DNA of 64,000 bases. It comes from Planctomycetota bacterium. GTDB taxonomy: Bacteria; Planctomycetota; Phycisphaerae; Phycisphaerales; SM1A02. Positions 16,420-25,824 of the stretch are shown one piece after another. The notes below the pieces were generated by a model that was not told where the DNA came from, did no database searches, and worked only from the letters and a program-made list of their open reading frames with translations. A program made the position numbers and the translations under genes. The stretch covers positions 1 to 64,000 of the forward strand of contig JAFMML010000011.1 in NCBI GenBank assembly GCA_017859745.1. Reading direction: 5' to 3'. Position 1 is the stretch's first letter; the number at the start of each line of letters is the position of its first letter.

Positions 16420-16492
16420 TGGCGACTCGCGGACTTGAACCGCGGACACCCGCATTTTCAATGCGGTGCTCTACCAACTGAGCTAAGTCGCC
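16420..16492 (-). tRNA. tRNA-Phe (anticodon GAA)
   Basis: The minus strand gives a full cloverleaf: acceptor GGCGACT/AGTCGCC, anticodon stem CCGCA/TGCGG around loop TTGAAAA (anticodon GAA), and T arm CGCGG-TTCAAGT-CCGCG. The discriminator is A. Length is 73 nt, with no encoded CCA. Confidence 0.96.
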
Positions 16493-16503
16493 TCAGGCGG
16501 CGA

Positions 16504-16531
16504 AGCGTAGAACCGGGATCGGGCATGTCAA
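16504..16531 (-). promoter_or_regulatory. Promoter of tRNA-Phe
   Basis: On the minus strand a perfect TTGACA (16526-16531) and TACGCT (16504-16509) are separated by 16 bases, 11 bases upstream of the tRNA. This is one of the best sigma-70 promoter matches in the window. Confidence 0.7.
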
Positions 16532-16576
16532 GCGGTGCCTCGCCCGCAACCGCTGCGACGCCGCCGACCGTGCGGG

Positions 16577-17986
16577 TCATTCCGGATGGAGGGACCGATG
16601 CGGGGGGACGCGAGTCGCCGCCTCGGCGCTTGCGGATGGCCAGAGTGCTTCGATCGCCTCCGCGGCCGGACGCCCGTCGAGCAGAGCCCCCGGGACGCCA
16701 CGCAACGCCTCGGCGTGCCCCCGAGCAAGGCGGACCCTCATCCTGACCATCAGTCCCCCCTCGGGATAGCTGCGATCCAGCACCTCGGTCCGCTTCTCGA
16801 GGAGATCGATCTCCCGAGACGCCGACATCGGCAGCTGGACCTCGGCCTCCCTTCGCGGCCCCAGCAGGCGATCGCGAACCAGCAGGCGAAGCGTCTCGAG
16901 GCCGGTGCCGCTCCGGGCACTGATGGGCACGGCGCCGGGTTCGATCGCGGCCCACTCCTCCAGGATCCTCGAAGCCTCGCGATCTCCTCGGGTCTCTCGC
17001 AGGCGATCGATCTTGTTCAGCGCAACGACCGCAGGGACCTCGCCGGCGCCGATCTCCTCGAGCACCTGCCGCACCGACCGATGACGCCGCTCGGCCTCGG
17101 GGTCGGAGACGTCCAGGACGATCAGGAGGAGGTGCGCGGTGGTGGCCTGCTCGAGGGTCGAGCGAAAGCTCGCGACGAGGTGGTGCGGAAGATCCCGGAT
17201 GAATCCGACGGTGTCGGTCAGCATCGCGTCGTCGCCGCCGCCGAGGCTCCAGCGCTCGACACGGGTCCCAAGCGTCGCGAACAGACGATCGTCGGCGTAT
17301 GCGCCGCCCTCGGTGAGTGCGTTGAACAGGGTGCTCTTTCCGGCGTTGGTGTAGCCGACCACGCCCACCACCGTGTGTTCGGCGCGCCGCCGCTCGAGCT
17401 GTCGCGTGCTGCGGGCGTGGATCTCCGCGAGTTCCCGGCGCAGGTGCTGCAGGCGACGCTGCACGATGCGACGGTCGATCTCGAGCTGCTGCTCGCCGGG
17501 TCCGCGGGTTCCCACTCCCATCGGCGCCCCGCCGACGACCTGGCCGAGGTGGCTCCACATCGCCCGAAGCCGCGGGGCGGTGTACTCGAGCTGGGCGATC
17601 TCGACCTGAAGCTGGGCCTCTCGGGTCGTGGCGCGATTGGCGAAGATGTCGAGGATCAGCTCGCTTCGATCGATCACCTTCCGCTTGACCGCCTCCTCGA
17701 TGTTCCGAAGCTGCTGGGGCGAGAGGTCGTGGTCCACGATCACCACGCCGGCATCGAGCTCCTTGGCCAGCGCCGCAAGCTCCTCGATCTTCCCCTTGCC
17801 GAACCAGGTCCGAGGGTCCGGGCGGTTCCTTCGCTGCTGCATGGCCCCCACCACGAGGACGCCTGCGGTCTCGGCGAGATCCTGCAGTTCCGCGAGCGGC
17901 TCCTCGGGGGAGTCGTCGGAAACCACCGTCGCGAGCACCGCCCGCTCGCGTCGGAGTTCAAGATCTTCGCGAAGCTTCGAGCCCAC
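16577..17986 (-). CDS. hflX: GTPase HflX
   Basis: A 469-residue ribosome-associated GTPase that splits or rescues stalled ribosomes. The N-terminal HflX domain has DPRTWFGKGKIEEL and VIVDHDLSPQQLRNIE, followed by the RGPGEQQLEIDRR linker. The G domain has G1 GYTNAGKST (about 212), G3 DTVGFIRDLPHHL, G4 NKID and the SARSG loop. GTG 17986 is preceded by GGAGG at proper spacing. It is divergent from the processing-protease gene. Confidence 0.95.
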   Translation of the reverse strand: MGSKLREDLELRRERAVLATVVSDDSPEEPLAELQDLAETAGVLVVGAMQQRRNRPDPRTWFGKGKIEELAALAKELDAGVVIVDHDLSPQQLRNIEEAVKRKVIDRSELILDIFANRATTREAQLQVEIAQLEYTAPRLRAMWSHLGQVVGGAPMGVGTRGPGEQQLEIDRRIVQRRLQHLRRELAEIHARSTRQLERRRAEHTVVGVVGYTNAGKSTLFNALTEGGAYADDRLFATLGTRVERWSLGGGDDAMLTDTVGFIRDLPHHLVASFRSTLEQATTAHLLLIVLDVSDPEAERRHRSVRQVLEEIGAGEVPAVVALNKIDRLRETRGDREASRILEEWAAIEPGAVPISARSGTGLETLRLLVRDRLLGPRREAEVQLPMSASREIDLLEKRTEVLDRSYPEGGLMVRMRVRLARGHAEALRGVPGALLDGRPAAEAIEALWPSASAEAATRVPPHRSLHPE

Positions 17987-18099
17987 GCCACCTCCGTCGC
18001 CCTGCGTCTGCCGGATCGCGGCGTCCCGCCTCCGGATGGTATCGACGGCAGCGACTTCCGCGTCCGTATGATCGGTCCGCCTTCCCCGGAGATCGACCG

Positions 18100-19707
18100 T
18101 TGCGGACCCATCGCCCCCTGCTCACCGCCGCCGTCGTCGTGCTCGGCTCGGCCATGCTGATCCAGTCGGCCCTCGCCTTCCGCTCCCAGCGAAGCGACTA
18201 CGAGTGGTTCGATCCCCTTGTCGATGTCCGCGGGCTGCTCCGCGACAACTTCGTCGAGAACGTGGACGACGATCGAATGCGCGACGCGGCGCTCTCGGCG
18301 ATGGTCGAATCGCTCGAGGACCCCTACACCGTCTACGTCCCGCCCACCGACGAGGACGACTTCAACAAGGCGATGAAGGGAAGCTACGTCGGCATCGGCG
18401 CCGAAATCGACGTCGTCGACGGCTGGCTGACCATCGTCAGCCCGCTCGACGACAGCCCCGCCCTCGAGGCGGGTGTGCGGGCCGGCGACACCGTCCTCTC
18501 GATCGAGGACGAGTCGACCTTCGGTCTCGGGGCCGCCCGTTGCGCCGAACGCCTGATGGGCGAAGCCGGCACCCCGGTGCGGATCCGCGTTCGCCACGCC
18601 GACGGCGAGGAGGAGGATCTCGTCGTGGTTCGCAGTCCGATTCGGACCCGCACCGTGAAGGGCTTCCGACGCGACGGCGAGGACTGGCGGTTCGTGCTCG
18701 ATCCCGAGGATCGGATCGCCTACGTCCGCCTCACCCAGTTCACCGAGGAGACCGCCGCCGACCTCCGCGAGGCGCTCGCCTCGATCGAGCCCGCCCCGGC
18801 CGGCGTGGTGCTGGATCTCCGATTCAACGGAGGAGGCACGCTGCAGGCGGCGATCGAGATCGCGGACCTCTTCCTCCGTGACGGCACCATCGTCTCGGTC
18901 CGGTCCCGGCGGGGCGTCGAACGGGCGTGGTCGGCCGACGACGACGGCGAGGAGGATCTCGATGCCCCGATGATCGTCCTGGTCAACGACGCTTCCGCCT
19001 CGGCCAGCGAGATCGTGTCGGGCGCGCTGCAGGAGAACGGACGTGCCAAGGTGCTCGGCCAGCGCACCTACGGCAAGGGTTCGGTCCAGGAGGTTCGAGA
19101 GCTGCCCGGTCGCGGCGGCATCCTCAAGATGACCACCGCCCACTACGCCTTGCCGAGCGGGCGCAACCTCAACCGTGGCCCCGAGGCCGAGATGTGGGGG
19201 GTCGATCCCGATCCGGGCTTCCATGTTCCCATGGATGCCGACGCCTACCGCGCTCTGGTCGATCAGAGGCGAGGCTACGAGGCGATCGGCGGCGCCCCCG
19301 AGGCCGATGGCGAGGCCTGGTCCGAGCCGGCCTGGCTGCGCGAGTCTCTGGGCGACGCCCAACTCGCCGCAGCGTTGGAGAGCCTCGACCATCGCCTTTC
19401 GAGCGGCGAGTGGCTCGTGGTCGGCGACGACTCCCAGCCCGCGATCGTCGCCGGAGACGAGTTGCGGGACCAGCTGGCCTACCGACGTCGCCTGCTGCAG
19501 GAGCTCGCCTCGCTCGACGCCCGGATCGACCGCCTCGAGGAACGTGCCGCCCCGGAGCCGATGCTGTCCCGGACGGATCTCGACGGCGGCGAGCTGCGGG
19601 TGCTCGACGCCGAAGGGCAGGTGATCGGCACCTTCCGCATCACCGACGGCGCAGCGCTGGAACCGGTCCTGCGAACCGCACCGCTCGAACCGGCCGGCGG
19701 TTCGTGA
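18100..19707 (+). CDS. C-terminal processing peptidase (S41 family)
   Basis: A 535-residue exported serine protease. TTG 18100 is supported by GGAG eight bases upstream and by the signal sequence that follows (LLTAAVVVLGSAMLIQSALA). A PDZ domain spans about residues 95-175 (GIGAEIDVVDGWLTIV, SPALEAGVRAGDTVLSI). The catalytic core has VLDLRFNGGG, the nucleophile Ser in NDASASASEIV (about 300) and the general-base Lys in TYGKGSVQ (about 325), the Ser/Lys dyad of Ctp/Prc proteases. A C-terminal extension of about 160 residues ends in a predicted coiled coil. It probably trims periplasmic or membrane proteins. tsaD follows 25 bases downstream. Confidence 0.9.
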   Translation: MRTHRPLLTAAVVVLGSAMLIQSALAFRSQRSDYEWFDPLVDVRGLLRDNFVENVDDDRMRDAALSAMVESLEDPYTVYVPPTDEDDFNKAMKGSYVGIGAEIDVVDGWLTIVSPLDDSPALEAGVRAGDTVLSIEDESTFGLGAARCAERLMGEAGTPVRIRVRHADGEEEDLVVVRSPIRTRTVKGFRRDGEDWRFVLDPEDRIAYVRLTQFTEETAADLREALASIEPAPAGVVLDLRFNGGGTLQAAIEIADLFLRDGTIVSVRSRRGVERAWSADDDGEEDLDAPMIVLVNDASASASEIVSGALQENGRAKVLGQRTYGKGSVQEVRELPGRGGILKMTTAHYALPSGRNLNRGPEAEMWGVDPDPGFHVPMDADAYRALVDQRRGYEAIGGAPEADGEAWSEPAWLRESLGDAQLAAALESLDHRLSSGEWLVVGDDSQPAIVAGDELRDQLAYRRRLLQELASLDARIDRLEERAAPEPMLSRTDLDGGELRVLDAEGQVIGTFRITDGAALEPVLRTAPLEPAGGS

Positions 19708-19732
19708 TCTTCCCCGGACCGAGAGTCCGACG

Positions 19733-20812
19733 ATGCTGATCCTCGGTCTCGAGTCGAGCTGCGACGAGACCGCAGCGGCGATCGTCGAGGACGGCGTGCG
19801 TGTGCGCGCCGACGTGGTCGCATCGCAGCACGCCCTGCACCGGCCCTACCGGGGGGTGGTGCCCGAGATCGCCAGTCGCGCGCATCTCGAGACCATCCTC
19901 CCGACGATCCGGGCCGCCCTGGCCGAGGCCCGGATCGACTTGGACGATCTCGACGCCGTCGCCGCAGGCGTGAGGCCGGGCCTGATCGGATCCCTGCTCG
20001 TCGGCACCAGCGCCGCCAAGGGCCTCGCGTGGGGACTCGACCTGCCGTTCATCGCCGTCGACCACGTGGAGGCGCATCTCTACGCCGGTCGACTCGAAGC
20101 CGAACCGGTGGGAACGCCGGCGTTCGGCCTGGTGGTCTCGGGGGGGCACACCTCGTTCTTCCGTCTCGGAGCGTGCGGGGTGGAGCGACGCCTGGGGCGC
20201 TCGATCGACGACGCGGCCGGCGAGGCGTTCGACAAGGCCGCGGCCATGATCGGCCTCGATCACCCCGGGGGGCCGAAGCTTGCAGCTCTTGCGAGCGACG
20301 GCGACGACGGCCGTTTCGATCTTCCCCGGCCGACGCTCGACCGACGCCGATTCGACGTGTCGTTCAGCGGATTGAAGACGGCGTTTCGTCGAACCGTGCT
20401 GCACCTGCTCGGTCTCGACGACCCTGCGACCGACCCCCGTGGACACGCCGATCGCCTGTCGGAACGGGATCGGGCCGATCTGGCGGCATCGTTCGAGGCT
20501 GCCGCGATCGACACCCTGCTCGCCAAGGTGCGACTGGGCCTCGAGGGCGAGTCCGACGGCCCGACCTATCGAAGCGTCGTCGCCGGCGGCGGAGTCGTCA
20601 GCAACCGTCGACTTCGAGATGGACTCGTCGGCCTCGCGGACCGCCACGGCGTCGATCTGCGCCTGCCTCGGGCGGCGTGGTGCGTCGACAACGCCGCGAT
20701 GATCGCTGGAGCCGCCTTCCCCCGTGTCGCGGCGGGCGAATCCGATCCCCTCGACACCGCCGCGGAGCCTCTCTCGATCTGGGGTCGCCCCGACGCCACG
20801 GACTCTCGATGA
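19733..20812 (+). CDS. tsaD: tRNA N6-adenosine threonylcarbamoyltransferase
   Basis: A 359-residue enzyme that makes t6A37 in ANN-decoding tRNAs together with TsaB and TsaE (not in the window). Diagnostic stretches are LGLESSCDETAAAI at the N terminus, the metal-binding DHVEAHLYAG (HxxxH at about 112-116), VVSGGHTSFF, and SFSGLKTAF. The ATG is 25 bases after the protease stop codon, and the stop codon overlaps the next start (ATGA), so a protease-tsaD-GGQ operon is likely. Confidence 0.96.
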   Translation: MLILGLESSCDETAAAIVEDGVRVRADVVASQHALHRPYRGVVPEIASRAHLETILPTIRAALAEARIDLDDLDAVAAGVRPGLIGSLLVGTSAAKGLAWGLDLPFIAVDHVEAHLYAGRLEAEPVGTPAFGLVVSGGHTSFFRLGACGVERRLGRSIDDAAGEAFDKAAAMIGLDHPGGPKLAALASDGDDGRFDLPRPTLDRRRFDVSFSGLKTAFRRTVLHLLGLDDPATDPRGHADRLSERDRADLAASFEAAAIDTLLAKVRLGLEGESDGPTYRSVVAGGGVVSNRRLRDGLVGLADRHGVDLRLPRAAWCVDNAAMIAGAAFPRVAAGESDPLDTAAEPLSIWGRPDATDSR

Positions 20813-21366
20813 CCTATCGCCCACCGTTCATCGATCCCGCTGCGATCACGATCGATCCGCCCCACCCGGCGACGATCGAGGTCGAGACGCTTCTCGAACA
20901 GTGCGATCTCGAGCTCGGCAAGCGCCGCGGCCCCGGAGGCCAACATCGCGCCGCGGTCGCCTCGGGCGTGCATCTCCTGCATAGGCCCACGGGCATCGAG
21001 GCCCAGGCGACCGAACGCCGCAGTCCCGCCGTGAACCAGAGTCGCGCGGTGCGTCGGCTGCGGCTGCGGCTCGCCGTGAAGGTTCGCACCATTCCCGTGA
21101 GAAGCAACTTCGCGCCGAGCGAACTCTGGCAGCGGCGGCGTCAGGGAACGAGAATCGCGGTCAACCCCGACCACGCGGACTACCCGGCGCTGCTGGCGGA
21201 GGCCCTCGATCTCGTGGTGGTGCGCCGGTGGGACCTCGCCGGGGCCGCGGGCCTGCTGGGTGTGACCATGAGCCAGCTGTCTCGGCTGATCCGTCAGCAT
21301 CCGGCGGCGTTCGCGAAGGTCAACGAGGGCCGAGTCTCCGTCGGTCTCTCCCGGCTCCGCTCGTGA
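20809..21366 (+). CDS. Release-factor-like protein with GGQ motif
   Basis: A 185-residue protein whose start overlaps the tsaD stop codon. The peptidyl-tRNA hydrolysis motif appears as KRRGPGGQHRAAVASGVHL, followed by PTGIEAQATERRSPAVNQSRA, matching domain 3 of class I release factors. The stop-codon-reading domain 2 is absent, as in ribosome-rescue factors of the ArfB/ICT1/PrfH group. It lacks the Lys/Arg-rich C-terminal tail typical of ArfB; the last 60 residues instead look helix-turn-helix-like (LAGAAGLLGVTMSQLSRLIR). A role in ribosome rescue is inferred. Confidence 0.8.
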   Translation: MTYRPPFIDPAAITIDPPHPATIEVETLLEQCDLELGKRRGPGGQHRAAVASGVHLLHRPTGIEAQATERRSPAVNQSRAVRRLRLRLAVKVRTIPVRSNFAPSELWQRRRQGTRIAVNPDHADYPALLAEALDLVVVRRWDLAGAAGLLGVTMSQLSRLIRQHPAAFAKVNEGRVSVGLSRLRS

Positions 21367-21553
21367 GCGGATCGCCGACGGTACGCTTGCCACGTCGAAA
21401 CCGGGAGCTTCTCGTCGGCGATCGGAGGGGAGGCGGCTTCGCTTCCCCCGTGCCTGCCACCGATGCGGCCGGGTCGACAGGATCCGCCCGCCCCCGTCTT
21501 CGAACCACCGAAGAGTTCATCACCCGCAGCCCGTCTGCGGTTCGAGGCGCACC

Positions 21554-22762
21554 ATGACCGATTCCACCGCCGCCGATTCCGACGTCGCCCGCCTCGTCGA
21601 GGAGATTCTCCCCGACATCACCGAGCTTCGGCGTGCCCTGCATCGCCGTCCCGAACTGATGTTCGAGGAGCACGAGACCTCGTCGCGGGTCGTCGCCGAA
21701 CTCCAGGCGAGGTCGATCGAGCACATCGCCGGACTTGCACGCGGCACCGGAGTGCTGGCCCATCTTCCCGGCGGCGACGGCGAACCGATCGGCCTGAGGG
21801 CGGACATGGATGCCCTTCCCATCGAGGAGGCGACCGGCAAGTCGTGGACGTCGGAGCATCCAGGGCGAATGCACGCCTGCGGCCACGACGGCCACACCGC
21901 GATCCTGGTCGGCACGGCGCGAGTGCTCTCGGAGATCGCCGCACGCCGCGGTCTGCCTCGCCCCGTGACGCTGCTCTTCCAGCCGGGCGAGGAGGGCGGT
22001 GGCGGCGGACGCCTGATGGTCGAGGAAGGCGCGCTCGACGGCAGTCGCCTCGGACCGCCCCTCGAGCGCATCTACGGGCTGCACGGCTGGCCGACGCTTC
22101 GACTGGGACACGTCGCCACCCGGCCCGGCCCGATGCTCGCGGCATCGGACGCCTTCGAGATCGTGGTCGGCGGCACGGGTGGCCACGCCGCGTTGCCGCA
22201 CCTGCTGCACAACCCCGTGGAGGCGGCCGCGGCGATGGTCTCGGCGCTGGCGGCCCTTCCGGCGGTGGCGGCGAGCGCCACCGACAGCGCGGTCGTCAGC
22301 ACCACCGCGATCCACGGAGGCCATGCCTTCAACGTGATTCCCGAGACCGTGCGCCTGAAGGGCACCGTGCGCACGCTGCGTCGCGAGACTCGAGAGCTGT
22401 TGCATGAGGCGATTCGCAGGACCTGCGAGGGCGCCGCGGCGGCGCGAGGCTGTCGGGTCGAGGTCCGCATCGACGCTGGATTCCCGGTCACGGTGAACGA
22501 TCCGATCTGCTGCAACCGGTTCGACACGGTGATGGAGCGGACGTTCGGATCCGATCGCCTCGAGTCCTTCCCCGAGCCGACCATGGGGTCGGAGGACTTC
22601 TCCTACTACGGCGAGCGGATCCCAGCCTGCTTCTACGCCTTGGGCCTGCAGGCCGAAGGCGAGTCGCCGGTCCCTCCGCTGCACTCGCCGTACTTCGACT
22701 TCGACGATCGCGCGCTCGCCACCGGAATCCGTGCGATGGTGGCGTTGGCTCTGGAAGGCTGA
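21554..22762 (+). CDS. M20-family amidohydrolase (N-acyl-amino-acid / hippurate hydrolase type)
   Basis: A 402-residue cytosolic metallohydrolase. The metal-binding residues are seen in MHACGHDGH (about 107), FQPGEEG, LHGWP and the C-terminal LHSPYFDFDD. The catalytic base pair GEE and the lid/dimerisation domain (FEIVVGGTGGHAALPH) match the M20D subfamily, which removes acyl groups from amino acids. The exact substrate is not readable from sequence. The gene stands alone, 187 bases after the GGQ gene; that gap holds GATCGCCGACG and its distant inverted copy CGTCGGCGATC (about 21373 and 21413). Confidence 0.87.
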   Translation: MTDSTAADSDVARLVEEILPDITELRRALHRRPELMFEEHETSSRVVAELQARSIEHIAGLARGTGVLAHLPGGDGEPIGLRADMDALPIEEATGKSWTSEHPGRMHACGHDGHTAILVGTARVLSEIAARRGLPRPVTLLFQPGEEGGGGGRLMVEEGALDGSRLGPPLERIYGLHGWPTLRLGHVATRPGPMLAASDAFEIVVGGTGGHAALPHLLHNPVEAAAAMVSALAALPAVAASATDSAVVSTTAIHGGHAFNVIPETVRLKGTVRTLRRETRELLHEAIRRTCEGAAAARGCRVEVRIDAGFPVTVNDPICCNRFDTVMERTFGSDRLESFPEPTMGSEDFSYYGERIPACFYALGLQAEGESPVPPLHSPYFDFDDRALATGIRAMVALALEG

Positions 22763-22975
22763 TCCGGGTCGATCGCACGCCCGTCGCCCCGCCGCATCGT
22801 CCGCGCTGCCGCGAAACCCTCGACCATCCCGGACCTGGCATGGGCCGAAGGTCGTCGTTTGCCGCCTCCTGCGAAACGGCATTGGATCGAGGGTCCACCT
22901 CGAAGTACGGTTCCTGCAGGACGCAACGGGGGAATCACCGCAACCCCACGACGATTTCAAGCGGACTCCAACCCC

Positions 22976-25195
22976 ATGCTCCACCTCGCCCCCCTGCTCG
23001 CCGCGACCACGCTCTCTCTCGGCCTGTTCGGCCCGTCTCGCTCGACGCCCGCGGACGCACCACGGATCGCCGACGAGCGACCGAACGAGGCATCGGTTCC
23101 TCCGGGCGTCGCGGTCTGGCCGGAGTCGCTCATCGAGCGCCTTCGGCAGGAGCCGACTCCGATGGTCCTGGCCGGGGTGCCCATCGACGGCCAGATGCAG
23201 ATGACGCTCGAACTCGATGAGGTTCCGCCGACGATCGTTCCTCGAATCGAGATCGCCCGACGCCTCGCGGACGGCCGCGTGCGGACCCGCCTCGCGGCCG
23301 CGCCGGCGCTGCGGTTCCTCCGAGGGGTCGCCGTCGACGTCCAAGGTGTCCGACACCCGACGTGGATCGCCGTGGGCACTCGGGTGCTGGGCGGATTCGT
23401 GCGTCTGCCCAACGCCGATCGGCACATCTCGTCGGGGCCGCATCTGGCGGGTCTTCCCGTGGTGGCGTTCGATCCCGCCGCCGTGCCGGCGTCGTCTCTT
23501 CCCGAGGGCACCGCGTTCTGCAACACCCTTCCGGCCGAGATCGACGGCGCCGGCCCCCATGGCGATCAGGGGGGCATCGCGGGTGTGCTCGAGGGCGTCT
23601 GCCGAGAACTGGATCTCGCGATCGAGACCGACGTCGAGTTCACCGCGAACCTCTTCGGCGGAGACACCATCGCCTCCACCGAGTACGCACTCGCGCTCCT
23701 CGGCGCCGTCGGCGAGATCTTCGAGCTCGACGTCGAGACACGCCTCCGGGTCGGATTCCTCCGCCTGTGGGAAGGCGAAGATCCCTGGGACCAGGGCTCG
23801 ATGGGCAATCAGCTCGGACAGTTCCGCGACTACTGGCAGGCGGAGATGGGCGACGTCGAGAGGGATCTCGCGGCGTTCCTCTCCGGACGCGGCCTCGGGG
23901 GCGGCGTCGCCTGGCTTCCCGGGCTCTGCAGCTCGTACGGGTACTCGTTGTCGGCGAACCTCAACGGGAGCTTCCCCTATCCGATTCAGGACCACTCCGG
24001 CCAGAACTGGGACCTGATGGTCACGAGTCACGAGCTCGGCCACAACTTCGGAGCCCCGCACACCCACTCCCAGCAGCCGCCGCTCGACGGCTGCGGCAAC
24101 GGCGACTGCTCCGCCGCCTACGGCGGCACGATCATGAGCTATTGCCACACCTGTTCGGGCGGTCTCTCCAACGTCGTCATGCGGTTCCACCCGGGCTCGA
24201 TCTCCTCGATGAAGTCGACGATCGACGCCGTCTCCTGCGACTACTCCGGCGCGGCCACGCCGGCCGCCGCGACCGACGACACGCTCGTGGCGATCGAGGG
24301 CGAGACCAACGCGATCGACCCGCTCGCCAACGATCGACCGATGAACTGCGAGGCCATCGAGCTGCTCGGGCACGACGCGGTCACCGCCGGCGGACGCCCG
24401 GTCATCGCCTCCACCGGACCGAACGGCGAGACGATGCTGGCGGTCGATGCGAGCGTGGCGGGTCCGAGCCCCGACGCGTTCACCTACCAGATCGTCGACA
24501 GCGAGGGGACGACCGCCACCGGCACCGTCCACGTCGTGGTGACCTCGGTGCGTCCCGCGGAACCGGTCGTGGGCGCCGAACCCGGAGCCGTGGCCTCCTA
24601 CTACGAGATTCCGCAGAGTTCGATCCTGCCGGACTTCGATGCTCTCGAGGCCTACGCCGACGAGATCGTCCCGCTCGTGGACTACCCCTCGACCGGCGGC
24701 CCGTTCGCCGGGAGCGGCCGCAACGACTTCGTCGCGGCGGTCTTCGATGGCTGGATCGAGGTGCCGCACTCGGGGGTCTGGCGCCTGTTCACCGACAGCG
24801 ACGACGGATCCCGCCTCTTCATCGGAGACACGCTCGTCGTCGACAACGACGGCCTGCACGGGATGGTCGAGAAGAGCGGCGACATCGGACTCGCCGCGGG
24901 CCGACATCCGATTCGGGTGGAGTTCTTCGAGAACCAGGGCGGTGCGGGCCTGATCGTCCGGTGGAGCGGTCCCGGCACCGGCAAGAGCGTCGTTCCGGCG
25001 TCGGCATGGTCCCACGGCGGCTCGACCGCGAACCCGGACCTGAACGACGACGGCATCGTCGGGGGCGCCGATCTGGCGACCCTGCTGGGCCACTGGGGGA
25101 CCTGCCCCGGCTGTGCCGCGGACCTCGACGGGGACGGCTCGGTGGGCGGCACCGATCTGGCGTACCTGCTGTCGGCCTGGAGCGCGATGCCCTGA
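22976..25195 (+). CDS. Secreted zinc metallopeptidase with PA14 and dockerin-like domains
   Basis: A 739-residue exported protein. ATG 22976 begins a signal peptide (MLHLAPLLAATTLSLGLFG). The catalytic domain has the extended metzincin motif HELGHNFGAPHTH (about 350) followed by the Met-turn sequence SYCHTC, as in M12-like reprolysin-type peptidases. Next come an Ig/cadherin-like domain with the NAIDPLAND signature (about 440-525), a PA14-like carbohydrate-binding domain (about 540-680; ASYYEIP, FTDSDDGSRLFI), and two dockerin-like repeats at the C terminus (DLNDDGIVGGADLATLLGHW, DLDGDGSVGGTDLAYLLSAW). It is probably surface-associated and degrades proteins or glycoproteins. Confidence 0.87.
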   Translation: MLHLAPLLAATTLSLGLFGPSRSTPADAPRIADERPNEASVPPGVAVWPESLIERLRQEPTPMVLAGVPIDGQMQMTLELDEVPPTIVPRIEIARRLADGRVRTRLAAAPALRFLRGVAVDVQGVRHPTWIAVGTRVLGGFVRLPNADRHISSGPHLAGLPVVAFDPAAVPASSLPEGTAFCNTLPAEIDGAGPHGDQGGIAGVLEGVCRELDLAIETDVEFTANLFGGDTIASTEYALALLGAVGEIFELDVETRLRVGFLRLWEGEDPWDQGSMGNQLGQFRDYWQAEMGDVERDLAAFLSGRGLGGGVAWLPGLCSSYGYSLSANLNGSFPYPIQDHSGQNWDLMVTSHELGHNFGAPHTHSQQPPLDGCGNGDCSAAYGGTIMSYCHTCSGGLSNVVMRFHPGSISSMKSTIDAVSCDYSGAATPAAATDDTLVAIEGETNAIDPLANDRPMNCEAIELLGHDAVTAGGRPVIASTGPNGETMLAVDASVAGPSPDAFTYQIVDSEGTTATGTVHVVVTSVRPAEPVVGAEPGAVASYYEIPQSSILPDFDALEAYADEIVPLVDYPSTGGPFAGSGRNDFVAAVFDGWIEVPHSGVWRLFTDSDDGSRLFIGDTLVVDNDGLHGMVEKSGDIGLAAGRHPIRVEFFENQGGAGLIVRWSGPGTGKSVVPASAWSHGGSTANPDLNDDGIVGGADLATLLGHWGTCPGCAADLDGDGSVGGTDLAYLLSAWSAMP

Positions 25196-25263
25196 CCCTC
25201 GCCGGATCCCCGCGATCCAGCGGGGATCGGTGAAGCTTTCCCAAGGTTCTCCTCGCCGGCCCC

Positions 25264-25291
25264 TTGAACTCGGGGCGGGGAGCGGTATCCT
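25264..25291 (+). promoter_or_regulatory. Promoter of the rplK operon
   Basis: TTGAAC (25264-25269) and TATCCT (25286-25291) are separated by 16 bases, about 100 bases upstream of rplK. The leader that follows contains small stems (GGCAGCTGCC) that could serve L1 autoregulation, but no L1 site can be proven by eye. Confidence 0.65.
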
Positions 25292-25397
25292 CCGCGATTC
25301 GTCATTTGGACCGTTCGCACGACCCCGGACGTCTCCGGCAGCTGCCGGACCGCCTGCACCGACAAGGCAGGCCGCCGAGGTGGGAGGTTCCCCAGTC

Positions 25398-25823
25398 ATG
25401 GCCAAACAGGTCACCAAGCAGTTCAAGATCATGGCGCCGGGCGGCAAGGCCACGCCGGCACCCCCGATCGGACCGGCCCTCGGCGCCAACGGCGTCAACC
25501 CCGGCCAGTTCATCCAGCAGTTCAACGATCGCACGAAGGATCTCAACGGCCGCGTCGTCGGCTGCGTGATCACGGTCTTCAACGACCGTTCCTTCGAGTT
25601 CGAGATCAAGAGCTCGCCGGCATCCGTCCTGATCCTCGATGCGATCAAGGTCGAGAAGGGCTCCGGAACGCCCAACACCACCAAGATCGGCAAGCTCACC
25701 AAGGCGCAGGTCGAGGAGATCGCGAAGGAGAAGATGAGCGACCTCAACGCGGGAAGCGTCGAGGCCGCCATGAGGACCATCGCCGGCACCGCCCGCTCCA
25801 TGGGCGTCGAGGTGGAGGCCTGA
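25398..25823 (+). CDS. rplK: 50S ribosomal protein L11
   Basis: A 141-residue protein of the GTPase-associated centre of the 50S subunit. It shows the family motifs APPIGPALGANGVN (near 21-34), the rRNA-binding C-terminal domain TTKIGKLTKAQVEEIAKEK, and IAGTARSMGVEV at the end. It opens the L11-L1-L10-L7/L12-RpoB-RpoC operon. The usual upstream neighbours secE and nusG are not present; a secreted peptidase gene lies there instead. Confidence 0.98.
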   Translation: MAKQVTKQFKIMAPGGKATPAPPIGPALGANGVNPGQFIQQFNDRTKDLNGRVVGCVITVFNDRSFEFEIKSSPASVLILDAIKVEKGSGTPNTTKIGKLTKAQVEEIAKEKMSDLNAGSVEAAMRTIAGTARSMGVEVEA

Positions 25824-25824
25824 C

